The notes under the pieces were generated by a model. It had not been told where the DNA came from and ran no database searches. It was given only the letters and a program-made list of their open reading frames with translations. DNA of 64,000 nucleotides, from the NCBI GenBank assembly GCA_018806915.1, contig JAGKQI010000018.1, positions 89,689 to 153,688 of the forward strand, read 5' to 3'. Origin of the DNA: Phytophthora colocasiae (lineage: Eukaryota; Oomycota; Peronosporomycetes; Peronosporales; Peronosporaceae). Positions 35,101-44,883 of the stretch are shown piece after piece. A program made the position numbers and the translations under genes. Every line of letters starts with the position of its first letter. Positions within the stretch are counted from its first letter, which is position 1.

Positions 35101-35539
35101 TATTGCGTCTGAACACCTCGAAGACTTTCATCCCAGTGTCTTCTTTCACAGCATAACTTTTTCCGTTGGTGCGCTCTAGGAATACACCTTTCTCCTCCAA
35201 TATACCATAGCTAATGATATTATCTGGCAGATTCTCTCCGTAATGAACGTCCTTTAAGTCCACTACCACTTCGTTGCCGTCTACAATTGCCCGTAGCACG
35301 ACAGTTCCTTTCTTGTTCACGCGAAAATGATTTCCACTCGCTGCAACGTATCGTTCGTCACAGTCAACTGCATCTCGCAGCAGCTTCTCATCTTTGACCA
35401 GATGCACACTGGAACCACTGTCCAAGATCCACCTGTTGTTTTCTTCAGCTGCACTGGTCTTCACTGCAAGTGAGACCTTGGTCTCCTTAGTGCCACCACC
35501 TTTGTCCGGGCAACACCAAGCCAAATGCTCAATTTCGGC
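32178..35539 (-). pseudogene. Copia pol (protease-integrase-RT-RNase H) with stops
   Basis: The protease motif WILDSGSSVH is near 35430. The integrase zinc region HERLGHIAYD...CLTC leads into the DDE core (IGSDIKGPM, LRTDGGKEY, NGKAERMHR). The RT carries GIYVDDILVTA near 33160, and the RNase H part ends in ADILTKALPA. Defects are: TGA at 35540-35542, which joins gag to pol; a frame change near 34255-34270; TGA at 33225-33227; and TAA at 32844-32846. Everything between reads cleanly, so this is a recently decayed copy. Confidence 0.9.
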
Positions 35540-36793
35540 TCAGTTGTAGCACTTGCGAGTCTCTGTTGACGCAACTCGCGCGACAGACTCATTTGCTCGT
35601 CCACTCTGGCTACCTCGACCTCCTCCACTGGTCTGACCTCCTCGACCACGACTTCCACGTCCGCCTTGGCCGCGTATGTTGTCTTGTTTGTTCATTGTCT
35701 CTTCATACTCGATCGCAAAAGACACTAACTCGGTAGCTTGTTGAAGGTAGTCCACCCTCTGCGAGTTCAATCTGGTCAACATTGCGCTTTGTAAGTACGG
35801 AGGCGCCGACTTGCACAAGCTCTGCAAGACATGTAAATCCGAGCAGCCCGATCGTTCAGCCACGTACGTGATGTACTGATAGTGATCAGTCCAGGTCCTA
35901 TTCTTATCTTTTTCTGCTGTCATCAGCTGCAGTCCTTTAGCAGCCGAAATAGTTGTCATGTAGGGTACAAGCATCCTATTCATGGCGTGTTCCAGCGTCG
36001 GTGACTCCGTTGTCCACAATGGAACCATACATTCGAAGTAAACTAGCGCAGAACCATTGAGTTTCCCGTTTAGTGCCAAAATCCTGAATTCTTCAGGCCA
36101 GTCACCGCCGCTCATCTGTTGAGCTGCCCCCAGTCGTTGTAGGAACCACAGTCCCCATGCTTTAAAGTCTGCACCAAGTCCAGGATAAACTTCTTTCCCT
36201 GAAAACCTTTCGAAGCCTGGCCAATCGAGGTCACGTGGTTTGGGAAATTTTACACCGAAGTTCATCGGTGGCGAGAAGTTCTCCCCGGGTGGTGATGCTA
36301 TCTTCTCTTGCTGCACTTGTGGTTGCTGAGGAGCAACTGGAGTTTCCACCGGCCGAGGCGTCACCGGAGGTGGTACTGCTGCAGGCACCGAGGGCATTGG
36401 ATCGTCTAGAGATCCGACTCTCATCCGGCGATCCCTCGCCTTCAAGAAGTCGGTGAATGCGCTGGAGCCTGAGAACGTGTTCTCGAAGGGCGACGGATGC
36501 GGCACCTCAGTGCGATGCTGCATCTGTTGCTGGAGCTTGGCCTGGTCCTTGATGAACTGCATCTGCTGCTTGGCTAACCCTTCGATGAGACCTTCAAGTC
36601 TATCAAGACGCTCAGAGCTCTCGCTTGAGTTCCGACTTCCCCTCCCAGGAGCACTAGATGCGCCAGAATCCGAGTGCGCCCCTTCAAACAACTCGAACGG
36701 GTCTGAAACCACGTTCGGTCCTGAATTGTCGGCATCGCGCTCGTTGCCAGGACATTGTCGTCGTGAAGCGTCGTCAGATCCGCTTGGGCTCAT
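35540..36793 (-). CDS. Copia gag protein
   Basis: The protein has 417 residues from ATG 36793, which lies inside the primer-binding site. An N-terminal disordered region with a coiled coil precedes a UBN2-like gag core, followed by a Gly/Arg-rich segment (RGQGGRGSRGRGG). The CCHC zinc knuckle begins KCYN and is cut by TGA exactly at its second Cys; the following frame supplies the remaining His and Cys. Confidence 0.85.
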   Translation of the reverse strand: MSPSGSDDASRRQCPGNERDADNSGPNVVSDPFELFEGAHSDSGASSAPGRGSRNSSESSERLDRLEGLIEGLAKQQMQFIKDQAKLQQQMQHRTEVPHPSPFENTFSGSSAFTDFLKARDRRMRVGSLDDPMPSVPAAVPPPVTPRPVETPVAPQQPQVQQEKIASPPGENFSPPMNFGVKFPKPRDLDWPGFERFSGKEVYPGLGADFKAWGLWFLQRLGAAQQMSGGDWPEEFRILALNGKLNGSALVYFECMVPLWTTESPTLEHAMNRMLVPYMTTISAAKGLQLMTAEKDKNRTWTDHYQYITYVAERSGCSDLHVLQSLCKSAPPYLQSAMLTRLNSQRVDYLQQATELVSFAIEYEETMNKQDNIRGQGGRGSRGRGGQTSGGGRGSQSGRANESVARVASTETRKCYN

Positions 36794-36797
36794 AACC
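36783..36797 (-). promoter_or_regulatory. Copia primer-binding site matching half-tRNA initiator Met
   Basis: Directly after the 5' LTR the minus strand reads GGTTATGAGCCCAAG. This is complementary to the anticodon arm of initiator methionine tRNA (GGGCTCATAACC), the half-tRNA priming mode known for Drosophila copia and Ty5. The gag ATG is inside this site. Confidence 0.8.
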
Positions 36798-37277
36798 TGT
36801 TGTAAGTTTGACTTGAGCTAGACGAAGTAGATTGGAGACTGATGTATTATGTAGTTAGATAAAAGGCCGAATGCCTGTATCAATATGCATGCCTCCTGTG
36901 AGGAGTTTCTCAACTTCCCGTACTCCTACGTCTCGTACAGAGATTCCTCGCCTTCTCGTGTCCTGCGAAGATACACTTCATCTCAACAGCTTCTCAGGAT
37001 CTCCTGACACCTGGATCTCCGCCATCTTCCGACACAATCATTTCGACAGGGAGGGCGACCGTTGCCTGGTGACACCAGGGGTTCCGGCATTGATTTTCAG
37101 CGAAATAATTCGAAGCTTCCAATTCAAGTTTACCGACCAATAACCTTCAGCACCCCTAGTGTCTTCCAACCAACCAACCGCTTAATTGTAGATTGGTGGT
37201 TCAGGGCGCTTTGTTAGTCTCAAGCGTCTCCATGCTACTCGATTCAGATTCAAATTTGCTGTTTTAGCACCTCTACC

Positions 37278-39019
37278 ATGGCTCCATTCAAGAATTCGTC
37301 ACGCTCAAAGTCGTCCAAGGCTCTGCCCAAGCGTTCAAAAACCCTCAAGCCAAAACAACCGTATGAAAAAGCGAGAAAGGAGAAAACCAACAAGAACAAG
37401 TCGACGGCGCCATATACATCCAAGCAGGTTGCTCGGTTCTACTACAAAAATGTTGAGAACATTGAAGGAAATGCAACAGCGTACTACAAGTGTAGATGTG
37501 GTGTTCAGCGCAAGATGGAGGCAAACACGGGGTATACCAACCTCCTTCAGCATGTCTTCATATGGCACTCAAACTTCCTATCGGAAATGGCAAATGCCGG
37601 CAACAAAAGTGGCACTCTTGTGGGCTACATCGACGACAAGTCTTTAAAGATTTACTCTTGGATCGACATGACGATCTCCTGCAACCTTCCGTTTACATTT
37701 TGCGAGTCGCAAGCTGCTACCGACTACGTGAAGATCGACAGCTTATCTACGGACAGTTAGTGCATGGGCTTACTGACTCGTGAGGTCGAACACACAATTG
37801 CTGGCCTGTTACCGAACGCGTTCGGCATAATCTTTGACGGGTGGACCTTTAGGTCGGAACATTTCGTGGCCGTGTTTGCGTCGTTCGAGCATGACAACAA
37901 GGCGATGAATTGTCTAGTCGCAATGACCCCCCTCATTGATGACGAGGTCACCGATCACACGGCGTTGAGTCATGTCAAGTTTCTTGACACAATCTTGTCC
38001 TACTTTGGCCGTTCGACTAGAAACATTGCCTACATAGTGGCGGACAACTGTTCAGTGAATTGCGCAGTCGCTGACCGGCTCGGCGTTCCGATGGTGGGCT
38101 GTGCCAGCCATCGTCTAAACCTGGCCGTCAACTTACTCATGAAAGACTACGAAGAGTTACTTGATATGATCCACACTCTCATGGTCAAGATCAAGAACTC
38201 GGTGCTACTGGCTGCCCAACTACGGTAAGGTTTATTCGAAATCGTTCTATTTTTAAAATTTTATTTTAATCTGTTTTACTATTTTTATTGCTTTAGACGA
38301 GTAACCCTTCTCAGTCCAGTATTGCGCCAATCAACGCGGTGGTCGTCGACTTTTGCAATGGTACGTCGTTACTTTGAACTGCGCGAATTCTTGGTTGGAA
38401 TGAACGACGCGGACGTGATGGCCTTGATGCCGTCACCACGCAAAGAAAACTGCTCATGAATGCGCTGGACGACCTCGAGATGTTTGAGTCGACGTCGAAG
38501 CAGTTGCAGTCCGGAGAAAACCTGACTCTGCTTGATGTGCGTGATCTCTTTGACGCGTTAATCCGTCAAGTTCCTGTGGTAGCTCGCTACCTTGCTCCAA
38601 CAGCATCAATCGTCAAGAGCAGGGACTTCGAAGATGGTTGCGTTGACGTACTGCTAGGCCGGGAGGCATATCTTTCAGGGGAGCAAGCGGCAATGCTAGA
38701 ACCTCTTGTGGCGGGGAGATCAAAGCCAGGAATTGCGCCAGCAGCTCTTGCTGCTGTTGATAAGAGTTTTGCATCCGTGGCTCTTGAGGAAGCACGCCGC
38801 CAGCGCGAGAATGCGCCACGATATCGCGGTCACGCCTCCTGCATCGCTCCTACCTCGAACGTAGTGGAGCGATTCTTCAGTCAAGCGAAAGCAGTGCTCG
38901 GGTCGTACCGCCAGGGAATGACGCCTTTGCATCTGGAACACATTTTGTTCCTAAAGGTAAATCGCAAGCTGTGGAATGCGAGTACAGTTCGCAAGATCGT
39001 TAGAGGATCTCCCCAATAA
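37278..39019 (+). pseudogene. hAT transposase with stop and frame change
   Basis: A basic N-terminus leads to a BED-like finger (CRCGVQRKM...LLQHVFIWH). An in-frame TAG follows at 37758-37760, then the RNase-H-like domain (IIFDGWTFRSEHFVAVFASF, VADNCSVNCAVADRLGVPM). An intron lies at 38225-38296. After a one-base frame change near 38440-38456 at an A-rich run comes the C-terminal dimerisation domain (SNVVERFFSQAKAVLGSYR, LEHILFLKVNRKLW). It is distinct from the small hAT copies A and B but keeps the full domain order. Clear terminal repeats were not found. Confidence 0.85.
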
Positions 39020-39314
39020 TCTACCAGTATACACCGTCGGTACATTCGTCTATATATTGCGGTGCAATAACCCCATAATAATTCTAGCACACCATCACCG
39101 CTCGCTGGCCGCTGATTGGCTGAAAATCACAGTGATTACGTCATGTACTCATTATCCTGTATTGTATAGTATAAGTGAAAATGAATTCATTTCATTTTTA
39201 AAAGCTCAATCATTTTTACTTTTTTTGTTTTACTTTTTTTTCCATTCTATCCGCGGCCACCCAACCATTCCTGCATTTATCTAAGTAATTATCAACCAGT
39301 GTATCAGTAAAACG

Positions 39315-42300
39315 ATGGCCGGCTCCTGGGACGCGTTGCTCTGGAGTCTATTGGCCGTAGACAACGTGACTCGTAACGCAGCCGAAGCCCAATTCGCGCA
39401 GCTCAAGCAGAGCGACTGCAGCGACGAGCTCCTGTTGGGTCTAGTTGGTGTCATCCACTCCACCAGTCCCGATGATATTCGCGCGCTTGCCGCTGTGCTG
39501 CTGCGTCGCGTGCTGCTACGTGACGCCGTGTCGCTCTGGCCACGAGCGACGGACCAGGCCCGTGCAGTCGTGAAGCAGCAGCTGCTGGCTGTGCTCGAAG
39601 ACGGTGAGAAGAACCGCGGAATCCGTCGAAAAGTGTGTGATACAGTGGGTGAACTGGCCAGCAGCATCTTGGAGGACGGCCAATGGGACGATCTGCTTCC
39701 CAAGCTGCTCCAATGGAGCAATGCACCGCTGGTTACTCTGCGAGAGGCTTCTTTACGGGTTTTGGAGATGGTAGCGATCTTCTTAGCCAGTCAAATGACG
39801 ACGGAAGCTTCGGATAGTTCGACACTGGACGTCACAGTGCTTCAGACGATGGCTAAGGGCTTGGCAGATAGAGAAGGTCGTGTGGCTCTTAATTCTCTGC
39901 GTGCTTTAGGCATGTTGCTACTGAATTTGGACGCTCTGGATCAAGTTCCTCGACCGGAAATGCTATCTAGTGCTGTGCCTCTTGTGTTGGCTGCTTTACA
40001 CTCCTTATTGGTTACAAGACAGTTTGATGAAGTTATGGAGGCTCTGGAGGTGCTGATTGAGGTGGCTGAACCCCACGCAGCCTTCTTTAAGCCCTGCTTG
40101 AAGGAATTCGTGGAGACAATGGTGCAGATTGCTGATGCTCCGAGGGACGAGAACGACGACGATGCTATGCCCGATGGATGCAGACAATTGGCCATGGAGT
40201 TTCTTGTGTCCTTGGCTGAACAAGCTCCGACACGGTGTCGTCGATTACCCAAGAACATGTTCGTACAGACAGTGTACCCTGTTGCCTTCAAGATGATGTT
40301 GGAGCTGCAGGATCTCGAGACTTGGGACGTGGCCAATTGTGAGGATGAACAGTCTGCTGGTGGACAAGGCATCGACCAGGAGATTTCCAATTTCGACGTG
40401 GGTTCTGAGGCTCTGGAGAGATTAGTCGGTGCTCTGGGAGCTAAACGCTCGCTTCCAACGTGTTTCGCACTGATTCAAGAGTACGCAGCTCGCTCCTGAC
40501 AATTGGGTGAGTCGTCATGCAGCTTTGGTGGGTCTTTGCCAGATTCTGGACGTCCTTGACGACGAAAACTTGGATGCTATTGTGCGTCACCTGCTGGCCC
40601 AGGCCAATGATCCTCACCCGCGTGTTTGCTGCACGGCTGTTGATGTCATCGGCCAGCTCTCTGTCGACCAGGCACCGCAGTTTCAGGAAGCTTACCACTC
40701 CCAAGCGCTTACTGTACTGGCACACTACCTCGAAGACTTTAATAAGCCCCGGCTTCAGGCTCACGCTGCTACTGCTTTGCGTCAGTTCATCGACATGTGC
40801 CCACCCCAGTTACTGACCCGTACCTGGAGAAAAATGCTTCATCAGCTATTCGCATTATTGCAACACGGCCAGTCGATGGCCCCACCTGTAACCAGACGCC
40901 TCAGGCGTTTATTGCTACGCGCGTCGTCCAGGAGCAGGCTATTACCGCTATTTCGTCTGTGGCGACAGTGGCTGGTGCTTCCTTCACCAATTATTACGCT
41001 GCTGTCATGCCGCCGTTACAGCAGATTCTATTGAACTGTCTTCAAGAGAGTATGCAGGCTGCAGCCGCATCACCGGCAGTGCTTATGCCGCAGTCCAATG
41101 CCCCCAGCTCGTTCACACTTGGTGGCATTACGCTCGAGTGCCTGAGTCTCATTGGCCAGGCGGTGGGCAAGGAAGTCTTCTCACGAGACGCTCCTGCTAT
41201 CCTCAAGGTGATGGCGGAGATGCAGGCGACGCCTTCAATCGTTGGTAACGAGTTGATTCGCACGTATGTTACTGCAAGCATGGGCGCGTTGTTGCACGTG
41301 TCTTGGTCAGGATTTCGCGCCGTATCTGCCGCTTGTGATGCCTACGCTGCTGGAGGCCGCCACACAGCAGGCCGAGTTCGAAGTGGACCCTTCAACGTTG
41401 GCCAGCGACGATGACGACGATGAAAGCGGCGGCTCCACTGACAGCGAGGACATTCAACTTGCACAGGTTAATGACAAGTGCCTGAGCATCCGTACGTCTA
41501 TTCTCGAGGAGAAGGCTACGGCTTGCCAGCTTCTGGCTGGAATGGCGACAGATCTTGAAGACGCTTTCTTCCCGTACGCTGAGCAGGTGACCCAGGTACT
41601 GGCTCCACTGTTAACTGAGTCGGTGCACTCGGACATCCGTGCTTCTGCTATTCGAGCGATGCCTGCTCTCGTCAAGTGCGTGGCCATTTCCACTGCAGCT
41701 CCCGGTTCGAAGGAGCACCGTGAAGCTGCTATCAAGCAGATGGTGGACTTTGCTCTTGGTCGCTTAGTCAACGCGCTGACATCAGAGCCAGACGTGGATT
41801 TGGTGGTTAACATCATGCAGAGCATGATTAGCTGTCTGAACGGTGCGCGGGAACTGCACCCTACGCTGGAGCTCAATGAAGCTCAATTACGGGAGCTTGT
41901 GCACGGTTTGCTGGTGGTTCTGGGTGACAGTTTTCAACGTCGGGCGATGCGGAGAACTGGTGCTGGTAGTGACGACATGGATGCAGCCGAAGGGGAGGAG
42001 GAAGACGACGATGACGCGTCGCAGTCCAGTGAGAACCAAGTGGCTGAACAAGAGCTTCAGTTCGTACTGGCGGAATGTATCGGAACTCTCGCTAAGAGCC
42101 ATGGTGCTGTATTCTTCCCCGTTTTCATGACGCTTTTGTGGGAGAAGGTGGCAGCTCTGGCCGCCCCTGGTTGTTTGGTGGAAGACCGTCGACTAGCTCT
42201 ATTCGTCGTGGATGATGTACTAGAGCACTGTGGTAACGCAGCTATGCGCCGACTGGACGTCTTCCTACCGGTTTTGGAAGTGCTTTACGTGAAGTAAGTG

Positions 42301-42872
42301 AGCCTGGACTAGTTCAAGCTGCAGCCTTTGGTGTTGGTGTTTGTGCTTCGCAGGGTGGCGAATTGTTCGCACCACATGCTGAGAAGTGTCTGCAACTGCT
42401 TCACAACGTTGTAGCACACCCGCGTGCTCACAGTCCTGAACAGCGGAACGCAACAGATAATGCTGTGGCTGCGCTTGGTAAGTTCTGTGAGTTCCAGGCC
42501 GGTTCTGTGGATGCTGCGACGCTGTTCCCTCAGTGGTTGGAGCTACTCCCACTTCGTGGAGACTTGGAGGAGTCTCTTGCTGTTACTCGTCGTCTCTGTG
42601 GCTACGTGAATAACGGCCATCCTCTTGTACTGGGAGCTCCGGATTACCGACACCTTGGCAAGGTAGTGACAGTCTTTTCCGCAGTAGCAGAGGAGAAATT
42701 CCTGCGCAAGATGAGCAAGGCTGTGGGTGAGAAGGAGGCGTCGGCTCTACGCCAAGAGCTGGCTGCAACACTCGCTGGTCTACGCGCTACAGTTCCTGAG
42801 CAGATCATGAGTCAGGCATGGACGTCGTTGCCAGCACCACAGCAAGCAGCACTTCACACACTCTTCGCGTAA
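39315..42872 (+). CDS. IPO5: Importin-5-type karyopherin beta, four frame changes
   Basis: This HEAT-repeat nuclear import receptor (Kap121/RanBP5 type) is about 1,180 residues long. It opens MAGSWDALLWSLLAVDNVTRNAAE, the expected first HEAT repeat. It keeps the acidic insertion (DDDDDESGGSTDSED), a second one (EGEEEDDDDASQSSE), and the family C-terminus (AAFGVGVCASQGGELF, FPQWLELLPL, YVNNGHPLVLG, PAPQQAALHTLF). The frame changes near 40490, 40800, 41300 and 42297, alternating between the same two frames; the one at 40800 lies in a CCCACCCC run. Homology is continuous across all four, so assembly errors are more likely than loss of an essential gene. No introns are needed. Confidence 0.88.
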
Positions 42873-43537
42873 AATTCTACAAATTTCATTAGATTTTCAC
42901 AAAGAATGCTGTTCGTGACGGTCCACACTACACACGCAGATCAGGATTGTTGTTCTGGAAGCATTTCATGATCCTACTCAACAAAGTTCTGCGATAGGAT
43001 ATCTAGCGCGACTTCGACATTTGCGGATAATTTATCAGGTTTGAGTGCTTCACTTGGGCGAATCGTAGGCCAGTCCGCACACTATGGACAGCAAATTCGC
43101 TCTAGGTGGCGGGCAGCGTGCGATTAACAAGAAACAATTGATCTCAGGATTATCAACTTCCTAGTGCTCTCACTACAAGCAGTCTCCGCTTCGTACGCAA
43201 GGCAGGTGTGTTCATGTGCATGTCTCCTGTATATCTTCCAAGTTTCGGCGAATAATTCACGCTGTTGGCGAGTTGCATCAACGGGATAGCTGGATCGCTG
43301 CTGGACAACGGCTTGCGAAGAGTGCTGCACCGAGAAGATGCTGCGTTCCGAGACCGTGGAAATGTACGAGATATTCTTCAGAGCTTTCATGTATTGATGA
43401 GCGTGGAAACGGAGCCTCCTAGTGCAGTAGAAGCTGTTCAGCGACCAGTATTTTTTTTACTGTTTCGTACGCTGACTATTGCGATAACACATCCGATACG
43501 TTATCTTGTCGTTCAGCTGCTGAACTCCAGCAACTGA

Positions 43538-43553
43538 TCACTCACATTTCGTC
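43538..43553 (+). promoter_or_regulatory. Putative oomycete Inr/FPR core promoter
   Basis: TCACTCACATTTCGTC is a close match to the Inr (TCAYTYY) and FPR (CAWTTTNC) pair, 16 bp before the effector ATG. The same block precedes the duplicate gene. Confidence 0.5.
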
Positions 43554-43568
43554 ACGAATCTCGTTAGC

Positions 43569-43937
43569 ATGAACGCCGCCTTCCTGTTGACCGTCTTCGT
43601 GGTTGCGATCATTGCTAACGGAGCCAACGTCGCTGGAGCTGAGGATGCCGCCCGAGTCAACCCTGAGTCTCACAACAAACGTCTCAGAGACAACCTGGAC
43701 GACGAGGAGAGAGTGGGAGTTGCAGGCGCTGCTTGGTATGCCACTCACGTGATGAACAAACCATCGAAGCTCAGTCCGCAAACATCTCAGCAGATTCTGC
43801 ACGCAGTGCAGAGCGACGAGCCCCTACCGAAGTGGGCAAAGGCTATCATCGTTCTCGTTGGACTGGGGATCGTATCGGGTGCCGCTGTTGCTGGGGTGAA
43901 GATATCACAGGCAATGGTCGGTAATGGAGAGAAATGA
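43569..43937 (+). CDS. RxLR-like short effector, copy 2
   Basis: This predicted secreted protein has 122 residues: signal peptide MNAAFLLTVFVVAIIANG, KRLR at residues 37-40 and DDEER at 44-48. A short C-terminal domain ends PKWAKAIIVLVGLGIVSG with a hydrophobic stretch and GNGEK. It is near-identical to copy 1 except for the extreme C-terminus, where this copy stops. The first Arg of RxLR is Lys, a variant seen in some oomycete effectors. The gene is intact. Confidence 0.8.
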   Translation: MNAAFLLTVFVVAIIANGANVAGAEDAARVNPESHNKRLRDNLDDEERVGVAGAAWYATHVMNKPSKLSPQTSQQILHAVQSDEPLPKWAKAIIVLVGLGIVSGAAVAGVKISQAMVGNGEK

Positions 43938-44101
43938 ATTCGCTTGCGGAGTTCCCCAAAATATACCGACTGGCTACAGCTCGTACATCGTACAGAACCA
44001 ACTTTGTATGGTTTCAGTGATGTTCGCGTGACTTTGACATTCGGCAGAATTGAGTGCTCCACTTGGATGATGTGAGTACCGGTAGCCCTCCCCGAGCCGC
44101 G

Positions 44102-44878
44102 AAATTCGCTGCATCCTCTGTGCAGCCTTCAGTTCGATTCAAGTGCAGCCACTTGACGTGTAAATGACCATTTGCAGCCGCAGTATCCATCGCATCAGTC
44201 GTCCAACCTTGTGTTGTATTGTAGGTGAAGCCATTTCACGAGTTCCAAGTGGCCACTGTCAGCAGCACAATTTCTTCGAACCCATAATATTCTTGCTGTT
44301 CAGATACTTCACCACTTCCAAATGCCCATTCTCCGCCGCAGAGTCCATCGCTCCGATCGATTGGTAAACAACCATTCCACCACCTTAAGAAGAAGAAAAT
44401 GAGTTGATTAACTAGTTAGCGGATTTCTCATCTGTGTGATTCTATCTCAAGATTCCAAAACTACACTAAACCTGCGGAATCCAGATGTCGTTTGCATTCC
44501 ACCACCTTAAGATGACCATTACTTGCAGCACCATTCATTTGCTTCAACGGAGCAGCCCTCGCTTTGTGAAGCCACTGGACGACAGGTAGGTGGCCATTTC
44601 GTGCAGCACCATCCATTGCTTTAATACTCTGGGATAGTTCGACCTTGAGGGTCGTCACGTTTCCGTTTTTTTTGGATTTCATCATGCACGTACTGAAGTA
44701 CACTCAAATGACCATTTGAAGCAGCGCTATCCATCGCAAGTGAATCGGTGAGCCCTCGGCTGAAGAGATCAAATATCCCCGAAGTCCACTGATCAAGAAA
44801 GATTCCCTTAACTCGGATTAAACTGTTTAACATCGCTCTTATGCTAACTTGAAGCCCATCATTTTTCCTATTCGTCAA
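44102..44878 (-). pseudogene. Ankyrin-repeat gene remnant
   Basis: The minus strand reads repeat units in several frames (MDSAASNGHLSVLQYVHDE, MDGAARNGHLPVVQWLHKA, MNGAASNGHLKVVE, then MDSAAENGHLEVVKYL and LNRTEGCTEDAANFAARGG). They correspond to the C-terminal half of the ankyrin gene at 3-1160. Stops and frame changes separate the units, and the N-terminal half is missing. It abuts the start codon of the cytochrome-b5-like gene within 6 bp. Confidence 0.75.
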
Positions 44879-44883
44879 CTAAA

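Larger units (their letters stand above)
31926..37034 (-). mobile_element. Copia-type LTR retrotransposon, complete
   Basis: Two LTRs of 237 bp (31926-32162 and 36798-37034) differ at one base. They are flanked by the 5-bp target duplication CAATC at 31921-31925 and 37035-37039. On the minus strand the LTR runs TG...CA, the PBS follows at 36797 downward, and a purine tract GGGAAGGAG precedes the 3' LTR. The internal order gag, protease, integrase, RT, RNase H is Ty1/Copia. The coding region carries three stops and one frame change. Confidence 0.95.
43320..44102 (-). repeat. Inverted duplicate of 30875-31640
   Basis: About 780 bp are shared with the block in the TE island, including the whole effector gene and its promoter. 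The outer part joins ankyrin-derived sequence at 44102. Confidence 0.85.

Noticed and set aside
33225..35542. Recoding of TGA as Cys in the Copia element
   Set aside because: Only the zinc-knuckle TGA clearly replaces Cys; the RT one could come from Ser, a TAA stop is also present, and the neighbouring core genes use TGA as a normal stop.
37089..39125. TGATTTTCAGC inverted pair as terminal repeats of the large hAT transposase gene
   Set aside because: Only about 11 bp, not preceded by CAGGG-type ends on both sides, and no 8-bp duplication could be found.
42873..43319. Possible gene between importin-5 and the effector duplicate
   Set aside because: Only a short minus frame without domain or start context; nothing convincing seen in this stretch.
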